DNA of 64,000 bases from Actinomycetota bacterium (GTDB taxonomy: Bacteria > Actinomycetota > Actinomycetes > S36-B12), in contig JAUSNB010000018.1 in assembly GCA_030645615.1 (NCBI GenBank), positions 25,602 through 89,601 on the forward strand, written 5' to 3'. A program made the translations under genes and the position numbers. Below, one piece after another: positions 20,633 through 28,921 of the stretch. Numbering within the stretch: the first letter of the stretch is position 1; each line of letters starts with the position of its first letter. Under the pieces are notes generated by a model that worked only from the letters and a program-made list of their open reading frames with translations, was not told where the DNA came from and searched no databases.

Positions 20633-21270
20633 GGGTTGACCTCGATGGCGCCGGACGCCCCGGCGGACCGCCAGGCGGGGCCCCCGGCCGCGCGGTCGTC
20701 GATTGCCCGCTGGATGAACTCATCGGGCGCGCTGTCGACGAAGTGCTCCAACGGGACCTGGATGAACAGGGCGGTCGCCGTCAGGGCCAACGGCCCGTCC
20801 GGCCCGCCCAGCCGGCCGACGGCCCGCATGAAGACCTTCCTGCCCTTGACGCCCACCACCTCGGCGTCGATGCGCACGCGCGACCCGACAGGGACGGGTC
20901 GCCGGAAGTCCACCTCAAGCCGGCCGGTGACCGTGTGGGCGCTGAGCAGCCAGTTCAACGAGCCGAGGACCTCGTCGAGCGCGAACGTGAGCACTCCGCC
21001 GTGCGCCAGCCCCGGAGCACCTTGGTGATGCTCGGTCACGTCGAAGTCGCTGGATACCGACATGCCCTCGCCGGCCGTGATCCTCAGGTGCAGCCCGGCC
21101 GGCTCGTCCGATCCGCAGCCCAGGCACCAGCGGTAGTGCAGGGGAATGGGCTCCCCGGGCGCCGGTGCGCCCGGTCCCCGCGTCGGCCGCACAGCGTCGG
21201 GCGGGGGCGTCGTCGGGAGCGCCCCCCTCGGGCGGTGTCCCCCGGGATTCGGCGGCTGGGACGGGCTCAC
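20629..21270 (-). CDS. PaaI-family hot-dog thioesterase
   Basis: A 213-residue acyl-CoA thioesterase-like protein. A Pro-rich N-terminus (about 1-45) precedes [19 protein letters not shown], typical of this subfamily, and the hot-dog fold with [19 protein letters not shown], where His-Gly-Gly and the Asp/Glu on the central helix form the active site. The physiological acyl-CoA is unknown. GTG at 21270 starts the protein; the frame is open far upstream but that overlaps the divergent DUF3093 gene. It is the first gene of the dut-DUF3710-OB-DUF3159 operon. Confidence 0.85.
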   Translation of the reverse strand: MSPSQPPNPGGHRPRGALPTTPPPDAVRPTRGPGAPAPGEPIPLHYRWCLGCGSDEPAGLHLRITAGEGMSVSSDFDVTEHHQGAPGLAHGGVLTFALDEVLGSLNWLLSAHTVTGRLEVDFRRPVPVGSRVRIDAEVVGVKGRKVFMRAVGRLGGPDGPLALTATALFIQVPLEHFVDSAPDEFIQRAIDDRAAGGPAWRSAGASGAIEVNP

Positions 21271-21306
21271 GAACGAACCGTACCCGTCTGCCACAGTGGT
21301 CCCGTG

Positions 21307-21819
21307 ATGGGTAACGGCGGTCCCGCGATGGGCATCCCCTACCGCGAGCGCCTGCTGCCGCACTGGTGGGCGTGGCTGGTCTCGGGGGCGATGGTGGCCA
21401 TGCTGGCCATCGCCTATGGCGGGGCCCTCGGCTTCGCCGCGGGAGCGGCCGTCGGGACCGTCGGAGGCGCCCTGGCGGGATGGCTGCTGTGGATCACCTC
21501 TCCCGTGGTCGCGGTGGATGCCGCTGGCCTGCATGCGGCCGGCGCCGTCCTGCCGCCCTGGGCGCTCGGCCCGGCTACGGTCCTGGACCGCGCAGGGGTG
21601 GCCCGGCAGCGCGGACCGGGCTCGGATGCACGGATCTATCTCGTGCTGCGTCCATGGTCGGCCGCTCGCGGCGTGCTGGTCGAGGTACGCGACCCGCAGG
21701 ACCCGCACCCGGCGTGGCTCGTCAGCAGTCGCCGCCCCGAATTGCTCGCAGCCGCCGTGACCGCGTCCCGTGGCGATACGCTCGGTCCCAGTCCAGCACA
21801 GGCAACGGAGGCGACATGA
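21307..21819 (+). CDS. DUF3093 family membrane protein
   Basis: A 170-residue protein with an N-terminal YRERLLPHWWAWL followed by two membrane helices (about 20-65) and a soluble beta-rich C-terminal part (LRPWSAARGVLVEVRDPQDPHPAWLVSSRRP), diagnostic of DUF3093. The function is unknown. It is divergent from the thioesterase-dut operon across about 36 bases, an arrangement common in actinobacteria. The start could be GTG 21304, ATG 21307 or ATG 21328. Confidence 0.85.
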   Translation: MGNGGPAMGIPYRERLLPHWWAWLVSGAMVAMLAIAYGGALGFAAGAAVGTVGGALAGWLLWITSPVVAVDAAGLHAAGAVLPPWALGPATVLDRAGVARQRGPGSDARIYLVLRPWSAARGVLVEVRDPQDPHPAWLVSSRRPELLAAAVTASRGDTLGPSPAQATEAT

Positions 21820-22106
21820 CAGACACGGACGCGTCGGGCAGCACGGACGTTGACGTCACCGTCGAGGTCAATCCCCTGGTGCACCTCATTGCTCCCTTGG
21901 CGGCCATCGGCGCGACCATGCTTGCCCGTAAGTTCCTCAACAGCGGCTACCGCCGGGTGACCGGCAGCGCGGCGCCGGATCCCGGGGATGCCAATGTCAA
22001 GTTCGCGCGCGCTGTCATGTGGGCCGCAGTCACCGCCGCAACCGCCGCCGTGGTCGAGGTCGCCGTCTACCGGATCGTCAATCAGGCCGGCCAGAAGAAG
22101 GCCTGA
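21816..22106 (+). CDS. DUF4235 family small membrane protein
   Basis: A 96-residue protein with an acidic, Thr/Asp-rich N-terminus and two membrane helices (about 22-40 and 66-85), matching DUF4235. The family is small, actinobacterial and without known function. The ATG overlaps the DUF3093 stop (ATGA) and GGAGG-like bases precede it, so the pair is co-expressed. It ends in a short basic tail (QAGQKKA). Confidence 0.82.
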   Translation: MTDTDASGSTDVDVTVEVNPLVHLIAPLAAIGATMLARKFLNSGYRRVTGSAAPDPGDANVKFARAVMWAAVTAATAAVVEVAVYRIVNQAGQKKA

Positions 22107-22145
22107 CCACTGCTGCCGGCCGACGGAGGCCATCGCACCCGGACG

Positions 22146-23042
22146 GTGGGCCTGCCAGATGGTCGGGCAGTGGCGTTCGTCGACGGGGGCGACCCCCATG
22201 GCTACCCAGTCATCGGCCTGCACGGGACACCAGGCTGTCGACTGAACCGCCTGATTGACGATCCCGTCTACGCCGAGGCCGGCGTCCGGTATTTCACGAC
22301 TGACCGGGCAGGTTACGGCCGGTCGACACGTCACTGGGGCCGGTCGGTGGCTGACGAGGCGTCGGACGTGCTCGCCGTCGCGGATGCTCTCGGTTTCGAG
22401 CGGTTCTCAGTCGTGGGCGGGTCCGGTGGTGGCCCACACGCCTTGGCGTGCGCTGCCCTGCTGGCGGACAGGGTAGATCGGGTGGCCTGCCAGTCGTCGC
22501 TTGCACCGCTGGGCGCGGGGGGCCTGACCCGTGCCGAATGGCTCACGGGCATGGATCCAGAGATCGCGGCAGAACTGGCGTGGGCGGAGGCCGGTGAACA
22601 GGTCCTCACGTGGGAGATGGAGCGTGCGCAGGAGCGGATGGCCAGTCGACTGGCAACGGATCCGGGGACGATGATGGGGACAGCAGCGTCGCCGGGGGAC
22701 GTGGCGTTCCTGCAGCGGCCGGAGGTGCTGGCCGCCTTCCGCCGCATCGTCCCGGAACAGGCAAGGAGCGGCGTGGGTGGCTCGGTCGATGACACTTTAG
22801 CCTTCTGCAAGGACTGGGGCTTCGACCTGTCAGCCGTCACCGTGCCTGTCCTCGTGACCTACGGGGCCGAGGACTCCTCCTGCCCAGTGGCGCATGGCAG
22901 ATTCCTCGCCCGGTCAATCCCCACCGCCATCACGGTGGAGGTGGCGGGTGAAGGGCACTTCGCGGCCGATCCTCGCAATGAAGTGCTGGCTACGCACCGG
23001 TGGCTGCGCATGGGCGGGACCCCGGCGTACCCAAGCTCGTGA
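22146..23042 (+). CDS. Alpha/beta hydrolase
   Basis: A 298-residue alpha/beta-hydrolase. GLHGTPG (about 25-31) forms the oxyanion-hole loop, Ser93 lies in the nucleophile elbow GGSGGG, the acid is probably Asp in TYGAEDSSCP, and the catalytic His is in GEGHFAADP. A helical cap (about 120-200) separates the halves. The substrate is unknown; such enzymes are esterases, peptidases or C-C hydrolases. It starts with GTG, with a GGAGG rather far (15 bases) upstream. It is convergent with DUF4193. Confidence 0.88.
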   Translation: MGLPDGRAVAFVDGGDPHGYPVIGLHGTPGCRLNRLIDDPVYAEAGVRYFTTDRAGYGRSTRHWGRSVADEASDVLAVADALGFERFSVVGGSGGGPHALACAALLADRVDRVACQSSLAPLGAGGLTRAEWLTGMDPEIAAELAWAEAGEQVLTWEMERAQERMASRLATDPGTMMGTAASPGDVAFLQRPEVLAAFRRIVPEQARSGVGGSVDDTLAFCKDWGFDLSAVTVPVLVTYGAEDSSCPVAHGRFLARSIPTAITVEVAGEGHFAADPRNEVLATHRWLRMGGTPAYPSS

Positions 23043-23057
23043 GCTCCTGCGTGCGGT

Positions 23058-23354
23058 CTAGGCGCATTCCTTGCAGATCGGCCCGCTGGGCGTCTCGTGA
23101 TCGACCTGGCTGCGGTGCTGCACCAAGAAGCACTTCGTACAGGTGAATTCATCCGACTGGCGAGGCAGGACCCGCACGGTCAGGCTCTCGTCTGACAGGT
23201 CGGCGCCGGGGAGCTCAAGGCTCTCCGCCAGCTCCGCCTCGTCGACGTCGACGGCCGACGAGGCCTTGTCGGCCCTGCGGGCCTTCAGTTCCTCGAGGCT
23301 GTCCTCTGCGAGCTCCTCGTCGGTCTTCCGAGGCGCGTCGTAGTCGGTTGCCAT
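23058..23354 (-). CDS. DUF4193 family zinc-ribbon-like protein
   Basis: A 98-residue protein with an acidic N-terminal two-thirds and a C-terminal CTKC (about 72-75) paired with CKEC at the end, a likely zinc site. This layout is diagnostic of DUF4193, a widespread actinobacterial family of unknown function. The leader contains a perfect 8-bp-stem hairpin 20 bases before the ATG, which might affect translation. It is divergent from the gamma-carbonic anhydrase gene. Confidence 0.88.
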   Translation of the reverse strand: MATDYDAPRKTDEELAEDSLEELKARRADKASSAVDVDEAELAESLELPGADLSDESLTVRVLPRQSDEFTCTKCFLVQHRSQVDHETPSGPICKECA

Positions 23355-23374
23355 GGCCCTAGCCCTTCGTCAGT

Positions 23375-23393
23375 CCGGACTCGGTGAGTCCGG
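23375..23393. other. Perfect hairpin in the DUF4193 leader
   Basis: CCGGACTC-GGT-GAGTCCGG gives an 8-bp stem with a 3-base loop, 20 bases upstream of the DUF4193 start and transcribed in its leader. There is no U-run, so it is not a classical terminator; it may shape ribosome access or mRNA stability, or be a protein-binding site. Confidence 0.45.
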
Positions 23394-23450
23394 GTGTCGC
23401 ATGTGCCCCTGTCATGATCGGAGCAGCACGTGCGCCGGAACGCCCGTGAT

Positions 23451-23483
23451 GCCTCGTTCATTCCCGGCCTCGTTCATTCCCGG
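23451..23483. repeat. Two-copy 16-bp tandem repeat
   Basis: GCCTCGTTCATTCCCG occurs twice without a gap (23451-23466 and 23467-23482). It lies between the divergent DUF4193 and gamma-carbonic anhydrase genes, about 75 bases before the latter's start, where promoter or operator sequences would be expected. A recent duplication or a paired protein-binding site are both possible. Confidence 0.7.
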
Positions 23484-23557
23484 AGCGCAGATTGTGCCTC
23501 ATGCCCACCGGGACCGCGTGGCAGGGTAGGGCACATCACCCAACAGGAGGGTTCGCC

Positions 23558-24076
23558 ATGCCCGTGTACGCGCTGGGAGACCGGCAGCCCACGATCCATC
23601 CAACGGCGTTCGTGCACCCGGACGCGGTGCTCATCGGCGACGTACGGATCGGTCCAGAGTCGAGCGTGTGGCCGGCAGCCGTGCTCCGAGGCGACCACGC
23701 GGCGATCATTGTCGGGGCGCGGACATCCGTGCAGGACGGAACCGTCGTGCACTGCTCGAAGGACCTGGACACGGTCATCGGGGACCGATGCGTGATCGGA
23801 CACAATGCCCATCTCGAGGGCTGCACCATCCACCATGACTCGCTGGTGGGGTCGGGCTCGACCGTGCTGCACCGGGCGCAGGTGGGCCCGCACGCGCTCG
23901 TCGGCGCCGGGGCCGTGCTCGGCAACGACAAGGTGGTGCCCCCTTATGCGCGGGCGCTGGGGGTCCCGGCGATCATCAGCGAGAACGCCGTGGCCGAGGG
24001 CGACTTCGATCGTGCGGTGGCAACGTACGTGCACAACACGCATTGGTACGCGGCGGAACTCAGGCGCCTGGACTGA
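23558..24076 (+). CDS. Gamma-class carbonic anhydrase family protein
   Basis: A 172-residue left-handed beta-helix protein with hexapeptide repeats from about 15 to 150. The metal-binding His residues are in VVHCS and GHNAHLEG, as in CamH/YrdA-like gamma carbonic anhydrases; the conserved Arg and Asp of the first turns (WPAAVLRGDHAAI) are also present. Many members of this subgroup have little measurable hydration activity. ATG at 23558 follows AGGAGG closely. The last 17 bases overlap the 3' end of the convergent inositol monophosphatase gene. Confidence 0.88.
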   Translation: MPVYALGDRQPTIHPTAFVHPDAVLIGDVRIGPESSVWPAAVLRGDHAAIIVGARTSVQDGTVVHCSKDLDTVIGDRCVIGHNAHLEGCTIHHDSLVGSGSTVLHRAQVGPHALVGAGAVLGNDKVVPPYARALGVPAIISENAVAEGDFDRAVATYVHNTHWYAAELRRLD

Positions 24077-24899
24077 GGCCCTCGTGCAGGCGCGCGAGCG
24101 AGCGCCGCAACTGCGCTGCGATGCCGGGAGCACTGGCCACGACGACCTCGTCGGGCGACTCTGCCGTCAGTCCGGTCACCACAGCGCCGGCCTCGCGCGC
24201 GATGAGTTCGCCGGCGGCGAGGTCCCACGGATTGAGGCCGCGCTCGAAGTACGCGTCCACCTGCCCGCTGGCCAGCCAGCACAGGTCCACGACCGCCGAA
24301 CCGGACCGGCGCAGGTCGGCGACCTCGGCAACGAGTCGGCCCGCCACCACCCCCTGCTCCGAACGTCGAACAGCGTCATAGTCGAAGCCGGTCGCCACCA
24401 AGGCCCGATCCAGGACCTGGCAGTCGCTCACGTGGATCCGCTCGGCTCGTGCCCCTCGCACCCGCCAGGCGCCCTGCCCGCGCACCGCGATGTATGCCTC
24501 GTCCAGCACGGGGGTCACCACGACCCCGACTGAGGCCATGCCCTGCTCCTCCACCGCGATGGACACCCCCCACAACGGCAGCCGATGGACGTAGTTGACG
24601 GTCCCGTCCAGCGGATCAATCACCCAGCGCACGCCGGTGCTGCCCTTCCGCTCTCCGCACTCCTCGCCGAGGATCGCGTCGTCCGGCCGCTCGCTCAGGA
24701 TGGCCGCCCGGATGAGCGATTCCGATCCGCGGTCCATGGCCGTCACGGAATCCGTGGGCGTGGACTTGCTCTCCACCTCGAGAAGCAGGGGGCGCTCGTC
24801 GCTCAGGAAGCGCGCCGCGTCGCCACCCGCGCGCCAGGCCAGGCGCGCGAGCGGATGCCACTGGAGAACCTCAGCAAGGTCACGCAGGGCGGGGGGCAT
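24060..24899 (-). CDS. Inositol monophosphatase family protein
   Basis: A 279-residue Mg-dependent, lithium-sensitive-type phosphatase. The metal-binding motifs are all visible: GEECG (Glu), WVIDPLDGTVNYVHRLP (the two Asp of the DPLDGT block) and the C-terminal NPWDLAAGELIAREAG. Substrates in actinobacteria include inositol-1-phosphate, histidinol phosphate or fructose-1,6-bisphosphate, which sequence alone does not separate. The ATG at 24899 is selected; longer frames enter the divergent MFS promoter. Confidence 0.9.
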   Translation of the reverse strand: MPPALRDLAEVLQWHPLARLAWRAGGDAARFLSDERPLLLEVESKSTPTDSVTAMDRGSESLIRAAILSERPDDAILGEECGERKGSTGVRWVIDPLDGTVNYVHRLPLWGVSIAVEEQGMASVGVVVTPVLDEAYIAVRGQGAWRVRGARAERIHVSDCQVLDRALVATGFDYDAVRRSEQGVVAGRLVAEVADLRRSGSAVVDLCWLASGQVDAYFERGLNPWDLAAGELIAREAGAVVTGLTAESPDEVVVASAPGIAAQLRRSLARLHEGLSPGA

Positions 24900-24954
24900 G
24901 GGCTCATCCTGCCCGGCCCCGGACCCCTCCCCCGGCCCGGTACTGTCGCATCTC

Positions 24955-26250
24955 GTGCTCACTCCCTACCGGCAGGCGCTCGCCCTGCCAGGGGCTCGTG
25001 CGTTCTCGGCCACCGCCTTCGTTGCCCGGTTGCCGATCGCCATGATCGGGCTGGGCATCGTGCTCCTGGTCAGCGGACGAACCGGGTCGTACGCCCAGGC
25101 CGGCGCCTTGGGTGCCGCATTCCAGATCGCGGCGGCCGTCGGAGCCCTGCGCTCGAGCCGTTGGGTCGACCAGGTGGGGCAGGGCCGACTGCTCCCCTGG
25201 CTCGCCGGGATCCACGCGGCTGGCCTGGTGGCTTTCGTCGCTGCGGTCGGCTACGACGCGCCGCTCGCAGTGCAGTTCGCGGTAGCGGCCATGGCGGGAG
25301 CCTTCCAGCCGGCCATCGGAGCCATGGTCCGGGCTCGGTGGGCGAACCTGACAGACGATCCGGGGCGGGTGCGCAGCGCGTTCGCGTGGGAGAGCATCCT
25401 CGACGAACTCATCTTCACGGTGGGGCCGTTGCTGACCGCGTTCCTGGCCTTCCAGGCCGGCCTGTCGGTCCCTCTCGTCGTGGCGGCAGTCGTGACGGTG
25501 CTCGGGTCATTGGCGCTGGCGACCCAGCACAGGACCCAGCCCGCCCCCTCCCGCCGAGCCCCCCGCCAACGAGGCGAGGCCCGCAGGACCGGGGCCATCC
25601 GGGCGCCGGGGATGCTCGTCATGGTGACATCGGCCCTCGGCGTCGGCGGGGTCTTCGGCGCCTATGAGGTCACGGTCGTGGCATTCGCGCAGGAGGCGGG
25701 CCAGACAGGGGCTGCCGGCGTGATACTCGGGTTATGGGCCTTCGGGTCGATGATCTCCGGCATCGTCTTCGGGTCGCGGCAGTGGCGGATGCCCCTCCCC
25801 CGCCAGGTCATGGTGCTCACCGCCCTGCTGACGGTGGTGCTGGTGCCCGCGCCTTTCATGCCCACGGTGGCGCTGCTCGCCGGGACGACGTTCGTGGCCG
25901 GCATGGCCGTCGCCCCGGCCCTCATTGCCGTGTTCTCCCTGACCGAGCGGCTGGTGCCTTCGGAGCAGCTCACCGAGGGTCTGACCTGGACCAACTCGGG
26001 CCTGGCCCTCGGCTTCTCGGGCGGCACGGCGGTGGCCGGCATCGTGGTGGACGCGGTGGGCACGACCTGGGCCTTCGGCCTGCCCATCGCCAGCGCCGCG
26101 TGCGCCTTCATCGCCGCGGCAGCGGGCCAGCCGGTCCTGAGGCGCGCGGCCGCCGGTCGACCCCTCCCGGGGCCGGCCATCGCGTGGGGCGTCGACCCCG
26201 TGCCAGGGCCAGGCGCCGGAGCCGTCGTCGATGACCCTCCCGCGCCATAG
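24955..26250 (+). CDS. MFS transporter
   Basis: A 431-residue protein with about twelve membrane segments and a charged central loop (about 190-215, RRAPRQRGEARRTG), matching the major facilitator superfamily. The N-terminal half carries RWVDQVGQGRLLPW, the usual motif A position. The substrate is unknown; a drug or metabolite exporter is likely. GTG at 24955 begins the protein 55 bases from the divergent phosphatase gene. The C-terminus ends in a Pro-rich tail. Confidence 0.85.
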   Translation: MLTPYRQALALPGARAFSATAFVARLPIAMIGLGIVLLVSGRTGSYAQAGALGAAFQIAAAVGALRSSRWVDQVGQGRLLPWLAGIHAAGLVAFVAAVGYDAPLAVQFAVAAMAGAFQPAIGAMVRARWANLTDDPGRVRSAFAWESILDELIFTVGPLLTAFLAFQAGLSVPLVVAAVVTVLGSLALATQHRTQPAPSRRAPRQRGEARRTGAIRAPGMLVMVTSALGVGGVFGAYEVTVVAFAQEAGQTGAAGVILGLWAFGSMISGIVFGSRQWRMPLPRQVMVLTALLTVVLVPAPFMPTVALLAGTTFVAGMAVAPALIAVFSLTERLVPSEQLTEGLTWTNSGLALGFSGGTAVAGIVVDAVGTTWAFGLPIASAACAFIAAAAGQPVLRRAAAGRPLPGPAIAWGVDPVPGPGAGAVVDDPPAP

Positions 26251-26385
26251 CCGGCCCTGCGGAATCCGCACGCAACCCGCAGTACGCGATCCGGAGGCGC
26301 TAAGTTCATCCCTGCAATGATGTGGGCCTGCGCACACCCCACGTCCTGAACGGCAGCCGCACCGGCCGCCAGATGGGAGAACGTC

Positions 26386-27126
26386 CTGCTCACCTTCAGC
26401 CCCCGCGAGGTCCAGTCGCGGGTCCGCGCCGGCGCCTCGGCTGAGGCCGTCGCCGACGACACGGGCTGGCCGCTGGACAAGGTCCTGCGGTACGCCGAGC
26501 CGCTGCTGGCCGAGCGTGCCTACATCGCCGAGCAGGCACAGGTCGTCGAGGTGCGCCGGTCGGGCGGTGGGGCGACCCTCCAGCAGTCAGCCTCCGCCGC
26601 CCTCGGCATCGATGCCGCGTCGGACAACGTCGAGTGGGATTCCTGGCGGCGCGAGGACGGCAAGTGGGTCGTGAGCGTTGCCTACCCCGAGCGCGGCACG
26701 ACCAAGGTCGCGCTGTGGACATACGACCCGGCCGGGCGCAACATCCATCCACTGGACGACAACGCCCGATCGCTGATGGGCGTGCGGACACTGGACGAGG
26801 ACCGCGACCCGATTGCCGATGCGCTTGACCTGGTGTCGGTCGAGGTGGAGGACGAGCCCGGGGATGCACCCCGCCCCCGCCTGGTCGCCGTGCCCGATGC
26901 CGACGAGAGCCCGACGCCGCCCGAGGCTGAGGCAAGCACGCAGGACGAAGCCGATCGCACGTCCAGCACGGCATCGACGGTCACCATCGCGCACCCGAGC
27001 ACGCCCGCGACGCCGCCGGCAGCGAGCCCGCCGGCGCGCAAGCCCAAGACCCGCAAGGGCCGGGCCAGCGTGCCCAGCTGGGACGAGATTCTCTTCGGAG
27101 CCACGCGCCCCGAGGACAAGTCCTAG
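26386..27126 (+). CDS. sepH: Septation regulator SepH-like protein, N-terminally short
   Basis: SepH binds FtsZ and stimulates its assembly during cell division in actinobacteria. The helix-turn-helix part of DUF3071 is intact (FSPREVQSRVRAGASAEAVA to AYIAEQAQ), followed by WDSWRREDGKW and WTYDPAGR, a disordered acidic middle and a conserved C-terminal VPSWDEILFG. What is missing is the first 55 or so residues of known SepH proteins. An in-frame TGA at 26347 and only 135 bases after the MFS gene rule out a full-length start. No ATG, GTG or TTG lies before the helix-turn-helix; a CTG at 26386 with GGGAGA five bases upstream is the best candidate, the next normal start being GTG 26551, which would remove the helix-turn-helix. 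Confidence 0.7.
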   Translation: MLTFSPREVQSRVRAGASAEAVADDTGWPLDKVLRYAEPLLAERAYIAEQAQVVEVRRSGGGATLQQSASAALGIDAASDNVEWDSWRREDGKWVVSVAYPERGTTKVALWTYDPAGRNIHPLDDNARSLMGVRTLDEDRDPIADALDLVSVEVEDEPGDAPRPRLVAVPDADESPTPPEAEASTQDEADRTSSTASTVTIAHPSTPATPPAASPPARKPKTRKGRASVPSWDEILFGATRPEDKS

Positions 27127-27151
27127 GACTGCCCTCCAGCGACGTCCTGCG

Positions 27152-27799
27152 CTAGCCGAACGGCAATGGCTGGCGGGACATGTGCTCCTGGGCGGCCCCC
27201 GCCGCCGTGGTCCGCGACCGGTAGTGCCGGCGGCACAGCACTTCGTACGCCACCGCGTGCGTGGTGTCCGTCGTCGTGTCACCGACCACCACTTGTTCAC
27301 CCTCCACGACCATCTCCCCGTTGACTGTGCGGGCGTTGTGGATGGCCCGCTGCCCGCACCAGCACAGCGCCTCGACCTGCAGGACCTGCACCCGGTCGGC
27401 GAGTTCGACGAGGCGCGCCGAGCCCGGGAACAGGCGGGTCCTGAAGTCGGTCATGATGCCGAAGGCGTACACGTCGACGCCCAGCTCGTCCACCACCGAT
27501 GCGAGCTGCTCGACCTGCTCCGCCGTGTAGAACTGCGCCTCATCGCAGATGAGGTAGTCGACCCGCTCCCCCTGCGAAAGCCGCTCCACCACGTGCGCCT
27601 TGATGTCAAGGTCCTCGTCGACCTCGACGGCGGAGACGGTCAGTCCCAGCCGGCTGGACAGCACCGACTCGCCCGCTCGGTCCAGCCGGGTGAACACGAT
27701 CCCGGCCCGCCCACGGGAGGCATGGTTGTGGTCCGTCTGCAGGGCGAGGGTCGACTTCCCGCAGTCCATGGTGCCCGCGTAGAAGATGAGCTCCGCCAC
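27152..27799 (-). CDS. tdk: Thymidine kinase (type II)
   Basis: A 215-residue thymidine kinase that phosphorylates salvaged thymidine. The P-loop GTMDCGKST (about 9-17), the catalytic-site DEAQF and the lasso loop are visible. The zinc ligands are reduced or altered compared with classical four-Cys sites: CWCG and a later CRRHY are present. It is the E. coli/human TK1 type, not the herpes type. It is convergent with sepH and precedes the alkaline-phosphatase-family gene by 25 bases in opposite reading order on the same strand. Confidence 0.92.
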   Translation of the reverse strand: MAELIFYAGTMDCGKSTLALQTDHNHASRGRAGIVFTRLDRAGESVLSSRLGLTVSAVEVDEDLDIKAHVVERLSQGERVDYLICDEAQFYTAEQVEQLASVVDELGVDVYAFGIMTDFRTRLFPGSARLVELADRVQVLQVEALCWCGQRAIHNARTVNGEMVVEGEQVVVGDTTTDTTHAVAYEVLCRRHYRSRTTAAGAAQEHMSRQPLPFG

Positions 27800-27824
27800 G
27801 GGGTCATCGTGCCAGACGCCTGAC

Positions 27825-28835
27825 TCAACCGGGGCGATGCAGCAGTGCCGGGATGTACAGCTCGTCTGCGCTCAGCGCACCGTGCTGGCCGAGGAGGCTC
27901 GAGACGACCGCGTCCCACCGGGTGGCCAGCATCGTCGGCCCCTCGCACACGGCCATGACATCGCCGATCCGGTCGGCCAGGGCGGGGTCGACCGGGCCCA
28001 TCAGCCCCGACGCCACTACCTCGGACCGGAGCATCACCCGGGCCCGGGATCCCAGGGTCGACTGCCAGGCGTCGCGCACATCAGCGGCCGCACCCGACCG
28101 GGCATAGACGTGGCGGGCGCGCGGCTCACCGGCAATCCGGCTGACACCCGTCATCAGGGCCGGCACGTCGTCCACCTGGACACGTGCGTCCGGCGGGCAG
28201 TCGACCATGCCGTGGTCGGCCGTGACGACGAGGGCACTGCCGGGGGCAAGCGCATCGCACAGCCGGCCGACGAGGTCGTCGGCGCGGGACAGGGCCGCCC
28301 GCCATTCGTCGCTGTCGATGCCGAACTCGTGCCCCGTGCGGTCGAGCTCGGCCCAGTAGACATACGCGAAGGATCGCGCGGATGCGGACTGAAAGTCGCG
28401 AAGCTCGGCCACCCGCTCCGCCGCGTCCTCTGCGGGGCGGTACTCCGCGCCGCGCAGAACGGCACGGGTCAGCCCCGAATCGCGATACGCCCCGGGAGCG
28501 ATCGTGGCCATCGCCACGCCCGCCCGCGCCACTGCCTCAAACACGGTTGGCTCGGGCTGCACGGCGACCGGGGTGGGCTGGCTGCCCCAATGAAGCGGAA
28601 CGAGGATCTCGTCGTCCTCAGGCAGCAGGAATGACGCACCGACGAGCCCATGGCCGCCCGGGAGCAGGCCGGTGCCGAACGATCCGAGCCCGACAGGGGT
28701 GGTCGTGGGGAAGGCGGCGCTGATCGGCTCCCCCGTCATCGCGGCCAGCCTCGGCGCCAGGGCACCGTGGCGGGCAATCAGCTCGGCCCCGAGTCCGTCG
28801 ACCAGGCACACCACCACGTGCCGGGACTCGCCCAT
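27825..28835 (-). CDS. Alkaline-phosphatase-superfamily protein (nucleotide pyrophosphatase/phosphodiesterase-like)
   Basis: From the ATG at 28835 the protein has 336 residues with VVCLVDGLG (first metal Asp), AFPTTTPVGLGSFGTG (nucleophile Thr) and late VVTADHGMVD and metal His sites, typical of nucleotide pyrophosphatase/phosphodiesterase-like enzymes of actinobacteria. The family N-terminus seems to extend upstream: PTLADVACSAAASVGVPGFTDVL is encoded in frame before this ATG and resembles the usual start of homologues. The only start-like codon there is CTG at 28923-28925, which overlaps the DUF5998 stop as CTGA. The true start is therefore uncertain. Confidence 0.85.
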   Translation of the reverse strand: MGESRHVVVCLVDGLGAELIARHGALAPRLAAMTGEPISAAFPTTTPVGLGSFGTGLLPGGHGLVGASFLLPEDDEILVPLHWGSQPTPVAVQPEPTVFEAVARAGVAMATIAPGAYRDSGLTRAVLRGAEYRPAEDAAERVAELRDFQSASARSFAYVYWAELDRTGHEFGIDSDEWRAALSRADDLVGRLCDALAPGSALVVTADHGMVDCPPDARVQVDDVPALMTGVSRIAGEPRARHVYARSGAAADVRDAWQSTLGSRARVMLRSEVVASGLMGPVDPALADRIGDVMAVCEGPTMLATRWDAVVSSLLGQHGALSADELYIPALLHRPG

Positions 28836-28921
28836 GGCGAGGACGTCGGTGAAGCCCGGGACTCCGACGCTGGCTGCCGCGGAGCAGGCGACATCGGCCA
28901 GCGTCGGCCCGACGACGCGGG

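Noticed and set aside
26314..26349. Short frame MMWACAHPTS before sepH as a leader peptide
   Set aside because: It has no run of a single regulatory amino acid, no convincing ribosome site and no following attenuator-like pair of hairpins.
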